Assembly: GCA_002364215.1 (NCBI GenBank)
Contig: DEXQ01000018.1
Location: forward strand, 313,920-377,919
Direction: 5' to 3'
Source: Aequorivita sp. UBA3180
Lineage (GTDB): Bacteria > Bacteroidota > Bacteroidia > Flavobacteriales > Flavobacteriaceae
Length of the DNA: 64,000 nucleotides
The notes under the pieces were generated by a model. It was not told the origin of the DNA. It made no database searches and was given only the letters and a program-made list of their open reading frames with translations. Numbering within the stretch: the stretch's first letter is position 1; the number at the start of each line of letters is the position of its first letter. Shown here one piece after another: positions 43,346 to 51,244 of the stretch. A program made the position numbers and the translations under genes.

Positions 43346-44254
43346 TTATTTTTTGAGGAAAATTATTTTCGATTCCTGAACGGCGACGAGCATCCCGTTC
43401 CAAGCGCCAACGGTGTGTATGAAATTATCGATTTCAAAAACTTCAACATCTTTTTGAATAAATGCAGATTTCCATTGGTAATTTCCGTCAATGTCCATTT
43501 CCTGTTTTTGTAGCCAGAGCACGGCCTCGCTTCCCGAAATCGCCTGTAGTTTTCCGGTATTTGCGTTTTTTGAAGCAACACAATGTTTCTCTTCACTGTG
43601 CTGAAATTTTAAACACACGGTGTTGCTTTCCATCCATCCAAAATAAATATCTTCATTTGATTGCCCAACTGTTATAGACTGTGAAATATTTAAGGAATGT
43701 TGCTCATTTGTAATCAAATCAATTACGATCGTTTTGTTTTTTTCTGAAATGATCGCGAAAAGGGTTTTCGGGACGGCGATGAGTTTTGCTGGCGGATTTT
43801 CAACTTGTATTTGCTGAATTTGTTCTATTTCAGAATTATTAAAATTTAAGATACCACGCTTTATTTCATCGGCTTTTTCCTGCCAAGCAACATATATTTT
43901 ATCCGTGCCGCCAACCTTGGGCCAAATACTGGGAGTGATTTCCAAAGGTATTTTTTGAAGAATTTCTCCGGAAAAATTTATAGCTACAATTATGGCGTTT
44001 CCCTCATTATCACTGCCGGAAATAATTATTTGGCTTTCAAAAATATAAGCAGATGTCGATAATATGGGAAGGGTTTTAATTTTTTCAAAAGTGAAAGAAT
44101 CACTTATTTTAAATACAAAAGTTTCTCTCTTTGCAATTGAATTTGTTAAGATGAAAAGACTTTCCTTCCAAGAAACCAAAACGGCATTCGTTTCAACAGC
44201 AACGGGCAGTGAAACGGTTTTTTCAATTTTCAGAAATGATTTATACTTTGTCAT
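43346..44254 (-). CDS. Unrecognised beta-rich protein of the eCIS operon
   Basis: 302 residues, no signal peptide and no membrane helix. The sequence is an almost regular alternation of short hydrophobic strands and turns (AVLVSWKESLFILTNS, KIYVAWQEKADEIKRGIL, EDIYFGWMESNTVCLKF, SEAVLWLQKQEMD, GMLVAVQESKIIFLKK), with a recurring VxW/YFGW/VLW pattern about every 50 residues that suggests a beta-propeller of around five to six blades. This is inference; no family is recognised. It is squeezed between the metalloprotease and the CHAP gene with gaps of 17 and 20 bases, so it belongs to the same transcript. Confidence 0.7.
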   Translation of the reverse strand: MTKYKSFLKIEKTVSLPVAVETNAVLVSWKESLFILTNSIAKRETFVFKISDSFTFEKIKTLPILSTSAYIFESQIIISGSDNEGNAIIVAINFSGEILQKIPLEITPSIWPKVGGTDKIYVAWQEKADEIKRGILNFNNSEIEQIQQIQVENPPAKLIAVPKTLFAIISEKNKTIVIDLITNEQHSLNISQSITVGQSNEDIYFGWMESNTVCLKFQHSEEKHCVASKNANTGKLQAISGSEAVLWLQKQEMDIDGNYQWKSAFIQKDVEVFEIDNFIHTVGAWNGMLVAVQESKIIFLKK

Positions 44255-44271
44255 CTTAATATTTTTTTGAT

Positions 44272-47022
44272 TTAGGCATTGTCGTGCATAAATTCCGCAA
44301 AGGATACATAAGCCGGTATAAAAGCGGCCTCCACGCCGGGTGTTGAAGCGGCGAGGGCTTCCAAAAGCAATGATATCTGCTGCCGCGGATCAGCCCGGAA
44401 AAAGTCTGGACCTATAAACAGCGTATCGCCTGCAATGGAGGCTCCACCCATCCAAGACACTACACCAACGGCAAGGCCAAAGACTGTTAAGTCTCTTTTT
44501 ACGGCAAAGCGCATCAATTTATATTTTTCAACGATAGCGGCTAATTTCACCATATCGTCCAAAGTTGGTTGGTTTGGCGGAACGGAAGGATCATTTACGG
44601 GAAATCGCAATGCAGCTTCGTGCATATATGCATTGGCCCAAGTTGCGGCCCAGGTTTGGGAGCCATCGCGTACTAATTGTGCTTCCCCGAAGAGTTGCCC
44701 CGAATGGCTTGTTGCCCAGGCCAATCTTTTCTCCAATTGTGCAATTGCAAGTTTCAGTGGGTCTTCATCCGCAGCATCTATCCCTATAAAAGTATCATTG
44801 TACGGCGTGCTTATTCCGGCCGGCACCGCATTTGCATTTCCTGTAGTCTGTACTTCTTTTGCGAAAAGCGCAAAAAGTGCATAGCTGTCTGAATTTCGTA
44901 AACGGTCTTCAGGCGAAAGTTGGAACATCATCCGTTCGTGCCTATACGCCACGTCTTTTGTCCCTTCGGTAGGAGCTCCCGCGCCACCCAAAGGTGTGGT
45001 TCCGTGGGCACTTTCGTGAATTAGATTTCTAGCGGCATCATTGGTGTTCAAACTTTTAAAGGTAGGAACGCATAAAGTCATGGTTGAAGCAGAATCGACA
45101 CCATTATTATATGCTATTGGCCCATTTTCACAACCGCCGGTATCACATTGGCCGCCACAATTTGTAATTGCGGGCAAACCTGCAACATGCGCTTGCAATC
45201 TTAACAAATTGCTTGAAAGTGTTGCTAAAATGGCGGCATCATTTCTTCCGAAAAATTGCTGTACTAAATTTGGGTTAAAATCTGCGTGTGTTGCATTTGT
45301 AGCATTTATGGCTGCAGTCATTGCGTCATTGGCTATGGGCAATGCGGTATTAAAAGCTGTCAATGTATCGGGATCCATCGTTGCACAGGGCTGGGTAGGC
45401 GGATTTACTTTTTGTGGAGGATTGCTTCCCACAACTATTGCATCGCAATCCAAGGTTGTGGGAGTAGCCGTTCCTGTTAGGATTTCAACGCTTCTCGCAC
45501 TTGCAAAATCACTTCGTGTTGAAGTGGCCGCGGCATTTCCAATAGCCGAAACAACGCTTATGGCGTTTGGATTCTGCTGTAATCTTGCCAAAACCGCATT
45601 GGCTCTATCCTGCGCAAGGGTGGTGGGCTCTTCCATGCTTGCAAAGCCAATCAGCCTTACATTTGTGGGTGTTGTCAACTTTAAGGCATCAATTGCGGCA
45701 ATTCCACCAGGAGTAAGAATGGCACTTCCCGCTGCGAAAAAAATCTTGTCCTGCGAAGAAGCAGGTATTCTCGTAATCTGAAAATCGTTTGGTCCCGCTG
45801 TTGGCATTACGGCCGGGAGCGCACCAGCGGTTGGCTGAAGTGTTACTAGGCTTTTTCGGTTTTGGGTTGAATCTATGGCTGAAAATTCCTCGGTTTCACC
45901 GTGTGCAAATTTGTTAAAGGTTGCGGTTGAAGGAATACCAGCACTTCCATCGCTAGGGTTTTTCAGTTCGTTTTCCACGGCATTTGCGCGATCGCAGGAA
46001 AGACGCCAATTGGTTGAAGCCGCTCCATCACAGCTCGCAAAGCCATCAATGCGTACAGTGTCATTGCGTGCGTCGGCGTGCCACTTTGCCGCAATTGCTG
46101 AAAGCGCTGCTTTGCTTTGGGCGTCTATGGCCCAGTTTCCGACTACATAATTTATTTCAGTATTTTGATGGGTTGGGCGTGATGTCTCAGTAGAACATCC
46201 GTTCATACCCGTTGAGGGAATTGTGACTGGGCTATTTTCGCAGGCCCGCTGAATATTATTATGAAAGCCCTTATTTTGCTGAATTACGTGCGTAAGCTCA
46301 TGTGCCAATAAGTGTTTTCCAGATTTTGTGGAAGGATTGAATTTTCCGGAATTGAAATAAATATCGTTGCCATTTGTAAAAGCCTGCGCTCCCAAAGTGC
46401 GGCTCATTTGCACGGAGGTACTATTGTTGTGAATGCGTACATTGCCGAAATCTGCCCCAAAACTTTTCTCCAATTGTGCTTTTGAATTTTTGGGAAGGGG
46501 AGTGCCACTGCCTTTTGTACTTTTTAAAGTATTTTCAATACTTGAAGTTGAAGCAGCGCTGCTTTTGGAGGATTTTTTTTGAATGTTTTCTTCTTTCTGT
46601 TCGCAGGCTTCACATTTTTTTTGGATTTTGGAAATCCCATCTTCTTCAGAGGCTTTTGAAATAGCGGCCTCCTTTTCACATTCCTCACATTTTTCTTGGA
46701 TTTGTTCGTCTTCAACGCTCTTTAATTGGACCAACGGGGTTATGGAATCGGAAAGCGGCTTTTGTTGGATTTCCGTATTTTCTTCGTCGGTTTTTTTCTG
46801 AATTGTTGCTGGTGGAAAAAAAGTTTTCGAAGCACGGAAGGCACCATTTTCCATTCGCTGCACCACTTTATCGGCTACGGAATCGGCTTCTTTTTCATAA
46901 GCATCGTCGGCTTTTCCCACAGATAGCTTGGCCTGTGCCGCAAAAAAGGGCGTATTGCCTTTTGTGGGCTGCAAGGAATTTGGTTTTCCGTTTTGGGCGC
47001 TATTTATTGAAAAAGCTCTCAT
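44272..47022 (-). CDS. eCIS-associated DUF4157 protein with two OmpA-like domains and aspzincin metalloprotease
   Basis: 916 residues. The N-terminus has the DUF4157 leader (AKLSVGKADDAYEKEADSVA), two CxxC pairs (CEEC at 112-115, CEAC at 137-140) in a charged linker, and the DUF4157 domain at about 177-254 with HELTH at 241-245. Two OmpA/Pal-like domains follow (about 288-395 and 424-515; RIDGFASCDG, RLIGFASMEE). The C-terminal domain has a second zinc site, HESAH at 669-673, with GTKDVAY at 687-693: the HExxH plus GTxDxxY signature of deuterolysin-like M35 aspzincins. DUF4157 is a known marker of eCIS cargo. The long C-terminal region after the site (730-916) is otherwise unassigned. Confidence 0.88.
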   Translation of the reverse strand: MRAFSINSAQNGKPNSLQPTKGNTPFFAAQAKLSVGKADDAYEKEADSVADKVVQRMENGAFRASKTFFPPATIQKKTDEENTEIQQKPLSDSITPLVQLKSVEDEQIQEKCEECEKEAAISKASEEDGISKIQKKCEACEQKEENIQKKSSKSSAASTSSIENTLKSTKGSGTPLPKNSKAQLEKSFGADFGNVRIHNNSTSVQMSRTLGAQAFTNGNDIYFNSGKFNPSTKSGKHLLAHELTHVIQQNKGFHNNIQRACENSPVTIPSTGMNGCSTETSRPTHQNTEINYVVGNWAIDAQSKAALSAIAAKWHADARNDTVRIDGFASCDGAASTNWRLSCDRANAVENELKNPSDGSAGIPSTATFNKFAHGETEEFSAIDSTQNRKSLVTLQPTAGALPAVMPTAGPNDFQITRIPASSQDKIFFAAGSAILTPGGIAAIDALKLTTPTNVRLIGFASMEEPTTLAQDRANAVLARLQQNPNAISVVSAIGNAAATSTRSDFASARSVEILTGTATPTTLDCDAIVVGSNPPQKVNPPTQPCATMDPDTLTAFNTALPIANDAMTAAINATNATHADFNPNLVQQFFGRNDAAILATLSSNLLRLQAHVAGLPAITNCGGQCDTGGCENGPIAYNNGVDSASTMTLCVPTFKSLNTNDAARNLIHESAHGTTPLGGAGAPTEGTKDVAYRHERMMFQLSPEDRLRNSDSYALFALFAKEVQTTGNANAVPAGISTPYNDTFIGIDAADEDPLKLAIAQLEKRLAWATSHSGQLFGEAQLVRDGSQTWAATWANAYMHEAALRFPVNDPSVPPNQPTLDDMVKLAAIVEKYKLMRFAVKRDLTVFGLAVGVVSWMGGASIAGDTLFIGPDFFRADPRQQISLLLEALAASTPGVEAAFIPAYVSFAEFMHDNA

Positions 47023-47026
47023 AATT

Positions 47027-48358
47027 TTACCAATCTACAAACAGGATTTTTTCCTTCCACGGAATTTTGATCAAATGCACATTCCACGGCAGTTTGTCCA
47101 ATAGAATATCCTGGGTTTTGCGTTGAATATAAAGCTGTTGTTTTTCTGCTGAAACCGTGAGTTTGCCTTCCCGTTGCAAAAATTCGTTTTGAAGAATTGC
47201 GGTGGAATTGCTTTTCAGCGCCGTCCAATGGCCAAGCACGGCCTCCAGCAATATCTCACAGGCCATTTTTTGCTCCTTTGTCAGCAAAATATGACGGTTA
47301 ATTGGGTGGTGAAGAGGAACATTACAAAGAAATTTTTCAAAAACAAGTTTGTACTCATACGCCTGTTCATTTCCCGTTGCCAAATAGTGGAGTGCGTGGA
47401 TAGCTTCATCCATTTTTTCAGGTTTGATAGTCTTTTCCGAAAGAAAATCCATTTTTTCAAAAAACATTTTTAGGAAGGGATGCAGTAAAATCAATCCTGC
47501 ATTTTGTACCAAAATACCATCTTTATTTGTTTCAGTCTCTTCTATCTCTTTTTGCTTCTTTTCGGTTTTAAGGGAAACTTCAGTTTCAACCGTTTCCTTT
47601 TGAAGATTTTTTGTGCTCAAAGAAATATCCGAACCGAAACTTTCCTTTGAAATTTGTCGCAATTTCGAAACTTCCTCGGAAGGAATATTTCGGAATATTT
47701 TTTCAACTTCTTTCGCGCTTTTACGAATTGAATATAAAACCACAGCTTCCCAAAATTGGTTTCTGAATTTTTGGGAAACTTTGTATTTCAAATGACCTGT
47801 TTCGGTTTTTTCTAAGATTGTATTTACAATTTTGAACAACTGGTTATTATCAAATTGATAAATCAATCGCTTCCGAATCGTTGCTTTTGAAAGAAGGTTT
47901 TTCAGTGCTTTTAATGTTTCACTTTTGGAAATTGTTTCCTCAAAAAAACCTTTCCATATATTTGGCTTTTGCTCAAACCACCACGGCAGTGTTCCTGTTT
48001 TTAGAAAATGAAGAAATGCTTCGGCCTCGTTTTGCGCAGGCGAAGTGGTTTTAAAATCATTCCACTCCGGGCTTAAAATATTTTCTTTATTAATCGTTCT
48101 TTTTAATTCTTTGATAATTAATATTTTGAGGTCTTTCAAAGAATCCTTTTCTTTAATCGAGATTACCAAGGAAATATTTTCAATTCGAATAATTTTTGAA
48201 GTGTTTTTTTGAAGTGAATTGAAATAGCTGTCCATTTCCGGAAGGATTTCTTCCTTAAAAAAATCGCCCAATCCATCTTTTAGCTGCATACCATGGGCAA
48301 GCGAAGGGGTATTTACCCCAATTTGCACTTTTTTTATGATATTTTTTCGCGCAACCAT
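47027..48358 (-). CDS. Contractile injection system tape-measure protein (Afp14-like)
   Basis: 443 residues. NAGLILLHPFL at about 284-294 and ALHYLATGNEQAYEYKLVFE near 320-340 are the landmarks of the CIS tape-measure family, whose length sets sheath length. A charged, Glu/Lys-rich segment (about 245-275) separates an N-terminal helical part from the conserved C-terminal part. At 443 residues it is modest, consistent with a shortish tube. The gene lies between the 81-aa protein (7 bases) and the DUF4157 protein (4 bases). Confidence 0.85.
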   Translation of the reverse strand: MVARKNIIKKVQIGVNTPSLAHGMQLKDGLGDFFKEEILPEMDSYFNSLQKNTSKIIRIENISLVISIKEKDSLKDLKILIIKELKRTINKENILSPEWNDFKTTSPAQNEAEAFLHFLKTGTLPWWFEQKPNIWKGFFEETISKSETLKALKNLLSKATIRKRLIYQFDNNQLFKIVNTILEKTETGHLKYKVSQKFRNQFWEAVVLYSIRKSAKEVEKIFRNIPSEEVSKLRQISKESFGSDISLSTKNLQKETVETEVSLKTEKKQKEIEETETNKDGILVQNAGLILLHPFLKMFFEKMDFLSEKTIKPEKMDEAIHALHYLATGNEQAYEYKLVFEKFLCNVPLHHPINRHILLTKEQKMACEILLEAVLGHWTALKSNSTAILQNEFLQREGKLTVSAEKQQLYIQRKTQDILLDKLPWNVHLIKIPWKEKILFVDW

Positions 48359-48365
48359 TTGTGGT

Positions 48366-48611
48366 TTAGTTTTTTAGACTTATATTTATGGTTCGATTCA
48401 GAGATGAATTACTGGGTTGTGTATATTTTAGTTCAAGTTCTTTTATAGTTTGTACTTTAGTTCGTTCGTTAGGTTTACTTTCGTCGGTCTTTTGTCTTAC
48501 TTGTAGTGCTAGTTCTTTAGTGTTTAGACCCATAAGGGTATCATTCGGATTGTACAATTTTACCGACTGATACCCTTCTTTTTTTGCGCTATTTTCAGCC
48601 AAACTTCTCAT
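48366..48611 (-). CDS. Small hydrophilic protein of the eCIS operon, unrecognised
   Basis: 81 residues, very polar, rich in Lys, Asn, Ser and Thr, with no membrane helix and no cysteine. A short central stretch (LMGLNTKELALQVRQKTDES) looks helical. Its ATG overlaps the stop of the 874-aa gene by four bases (ATGA), and it ends 7 bases before the tape-measure gene, so it is translationally coupled to both and probably a real structural or chaperone component. No family is recognised. Confidence 0.65.
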   Translation of the reverse strand: MRSLAENSAKKEGYQSVKLYNPNDTLMGLNTKELALQVRQKTDESKPNERTKVQTIKELELKYTQPSNSSLNRTINISLKN

Positions 48612-51232
48612 ATACTTATCGCATTTTCGCCCGTTGGCGTTCCAAAATAGAAATCGGCCACGGTTTTGTATTTTGCCATTGCGGCGTCCAAAACGCTTGA
48701 GTATTCAAAATTTGTGATGTAAATGGACAGCTTTGTAACTCCTGTTTCATTGTGAAGATATTTCCGCAGGTTCACGAACAGCACAATATCATCGTGGGTG
48801 TTTTTCTTGTTTCGTCTGTGGTGGTCGAGCATAAATTTGTTTACCCAAGTGCCGTTTACCCAATCGCCGTCCAATCGGAACTGTAGATTGACGCCAGTTC
48901 CAGTCGCCTGGTTCAAATCGCGTTTTAAGTTCCCGATTATGGTTCTAATTTCTTGTGGCAGCTGTGCTGAAGAGGTAACCATTCGGGTCAATCCTGCTTC
49001 AATTATTATAGGATTGGTAACCAATCGCTCAGTGAGTTTGCTCCATTTTGCCCATTTTTCATCATAAGTTCCGTAATCATCATCTTTATTTACTGGTGCA
49101 ATCTGTGCGTGCAGTTTTTGATAGAAGGCCTCGCGGTAACTTCTCAAATTACGGCAGCGCATGGCATCGGGTCTAAAAATTCGATTGTTCCGGAACATTC
49201 CGTTGTTGCTGTATGTATAAATGGCATTATTGTTCGCCTGTGAAATCTCCCGCAGACGAATGGTGAAAGTGTCTTCTTTCGCACGCGTAATGACCAGCCT
49301 TTTCTGACTTTCATTAAAGTCGAAAACCACACCTTTGTCAAATTTTTTATTTAACGCTTCGGTCACTGCGTGTATCCTTCTCAAGAATATTTCCTTTAAA
49401 GGAATTGTAATTGTAGTCGTTCTATTAATTAGCGGTTCGCCGTTAATCCTGTATTCAATAACCTGCAGCACATAATTTTGCGGCATCGGTTTATTGCGGC
49501 TCTGCGTTCCTTTCAAACTTCGTGAAAGGTTGTTCATATATTTTAGCGAGCTGATCCACGGATAGGTACATTCCATCAAAGAGCAGCAACCGTCCGAAGC
49601 AGTGCTGACTTTATTCGAAATACAAAAATCGGCCACCACATTTTCCTTTTTGGAAACCAACACGAAGGTTCCGCCTTTGGGAACTCCCGCTTTATGGGCA
49701 ATTGAAGGGTTTTCCCTTAAAAAAGAAGTAAAAGCCTGCGCATCTTTTTGAATATCAAAAAGCAAACAGTCAAAATCCAAAGCGTAGTCATTCTTCAAAT
49801 TATTTATTGCATTGCGGCTGTCCTGCGCGGGATGACCAAAATGTCCTTCAATCCTGTAAAAATCGTTGCAATCCAACTCAAATTGTAATGGATTTTGCAC
49901 CCAACTGTTCGGCGCGAGATTTTCTTTGTGAAAGCTTACGTTGAACCGCTGTTTGTAATTTTCGGTTTTGTTGAAATCCCAAGCGGTGAGCATTTCAGCA
50001 TCAACTTCGTAATAAACGGGAATGGCTTTTTCGCCCAATTTTCCGCAGGTTTTTGAAGGCGTAATGGCAATCTGTCTTTCATCGGAAAGATTGAAATTGT
50101 CCAAAACCAAAACCAATCGCTGAACCAAACTTTTCGCCATTTTAAAATATTTGGCGTATTCATTGTTTGTGGGTGAATGGTAAAAATCGTGGCGCAATTC
50201 GGGATAAATTTCTTCGGAAGCAAGTGCGCCCAGCAACAAATGCTTCGGAAATGCCTCAATATTTGGGCAACATTCGGTTTTCAGTTTTAAAAGAATCTCT
50301 GCCAGTTCATTATAGGTATCGCTTAAATCGCGTACCAAATCATAGCGGTATTGAACCTTTTCATTGGTATTGAAATCATCCAAATTATTTATCTGGTTCA
50401 ACATCGTGTTCGACATTCCGTCCTTTATATCCAAAACGTCGGAAAAACCTTGGAACAATTGCTGAAACGCGGAGTGCAAACCGTTTTTTGAAGTTGTAAT
50501 TGCAGCTTTAAAAGCAGCGGTCAATTTTGTATATGAAGTTGCATTACTATCGTTTAAAATTACCTTCGGAACAGCCGTTAGCGGAAGGTTTGTAAATGCT
50601 TCGTAAACGTTGTGCTTCGTAAAAATGGCATCTTTTGCATTTACGATATTTTCAACATCTTCCCGGTCAATCAATAACACCCGAAGATTTTGGATATTTA
50701 GCTGCCCTTGATTGTCGCAATTTGTGGTGGTACAGATATCTGCTTCTTTCGGAAAACTTTCCAAATACAGTACGACAACTTTTTCATTGAGCAATTGTGA
50801 ATTAATTGGAAGATGTCCCGCTTCCAAATCAACCTTTTCCTGTGGAATCAATTCCCACAAATCGATAGTTGCATTGCCGTTTCTGAAGTGTTTGTACTTA
50901 GCCTTATCATCTTCAAAATCGCGAAAATGCGAATACTTGATGCTTTCCAAGACAATAGAGGTATCAGAAGAGTTTTTAATACTTTTTTGAAGTTTCAGCA
51001 AATCACCATCGGTCGTAACGCCGCAACCCTGCGTGATGGTTACAAGTGAGTTTTGATTATTCACGGAAACCTTAAAACCACAGGCCACGCCAATGCCCAC
51101 AAGGCATACGCGCGTTAAGCGGTCTTGGTCCTCAAAATATTCTATAAATTCGTTCAACTGCCCGGAGGTCAGTACTTGGTCGTCCACGAAGGAGCGGTAC
51201 TGTGGAGTAATTTCCATTAATTTAGTGCCCAT
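48608..51232 (-). CDS. Large unrecognised eCIS protein (874 residues), candidate baseplate-external component
   Basis: 874 residues, soluble, without signal peptide. A start at codon 6 (MEITPQYRSF) is also possible. The N-terminal 110 residues (RSFVDDQVLTSGQLNEFIEY, then VCLVGIGVACGFKV and ITQGCGVTTDGDLLKL) resemble the attachment segment of phage tail-fibre-like proteins, in which an LT-x-x-x-LNE helix precedes beta strands. The middle is mixed helix and strand; the C-terminal third has a Cys-rich patch (DGCCSLMECTYPW) and beta-strand-like sequence. No domain is recognised with confidence. It lies directly after the second baseplate wedge (12-base gap), where Afp carries its fibre gene, so receptor-binding or baseplate-cage roles are the leading inferences. 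Confidence 0.6.
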   Translation of the reverse strand: MGTKLMEITPQYRSFVDDQVLTSGQLNEFIEYFEDQDRLTRVCLVGIGVACGFKVSVNNQNSLVTITQGCGVTTDGDLLKLQKSIKNSSDTSIVLESIKYSHFRDFEDDKAKYKHFRNGNATIDLWELIPQEKVDLEAGHLPINSQLLNEKVVVLYLESFPKEADICTTTNCDNQGQLNIQNLRVLLIDREDVENIVNAKDAIFTKHNVYEAFTNLPLTAVPKVILNDSNATSYTKLTAAFKAAITTSKNGLHSAFQQLFQGFSDVLDIKDGMSNTMLNQINNLDDFNTNEKVQYRYDLVRDLSDTYNELAEILLKLKTECCPNIEAFPKHLLLGALASEEIYPELRHDFYHSPTNNEYAKYFKMAKSLVQRLVLVLDNFNLSDERQIAITPSKTCGKLGEKAIPVYYEVDAEMLTAWDFNKTENYKQRFNVSFHKENLAPNSWVQNPLQFELDCNDFYRIEGHFGHPAQDSRNAINNLKNDYALDFDCLLFDIQKDAQAFTSFLRENPSIAHKAGVPKGGTFVLVSKKENVVADFCISNKVSTASDGCCSLMECTYPWISSLKYMNNLSRSLKGTQSRNKPMPQNYVLQVIEYRINGEPLINRTTTITIPLKEIFLRRIHAVTEALNKKFDKGVVFDFNESQKRLVITRAKEDTFTIRLREISQANNNAIYTYSNNGMFRNNRIFRPDAMRCRNLRSYREAFYQKLHAQIAPVNKDDDYGTYDEKWAKWSKLTERLVTNPIIIEAGLTRMVTSSAQLPQEIRTIIGNLKRDLNQATGTGVNLQFRLDGDWVNGTWVNKFMLDHHRRNKKNTHDDIVLFVNLRKYLHNETGVTKLSIYITNFEYSSVLDAAMAKYKTVADFYFGTPTGENAISI

Positions 51233-51244
51233 AACTTTGGTATT

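Noticed and set aside
45041..45781. 246-codon open frame on the plus strand, opposite the DUF4157 protease gene
   Set aside because: It mirrors the codon structure of the clearly real minus-strand gene, has no family-like sequence, and breaks the strand pattern of the operon.
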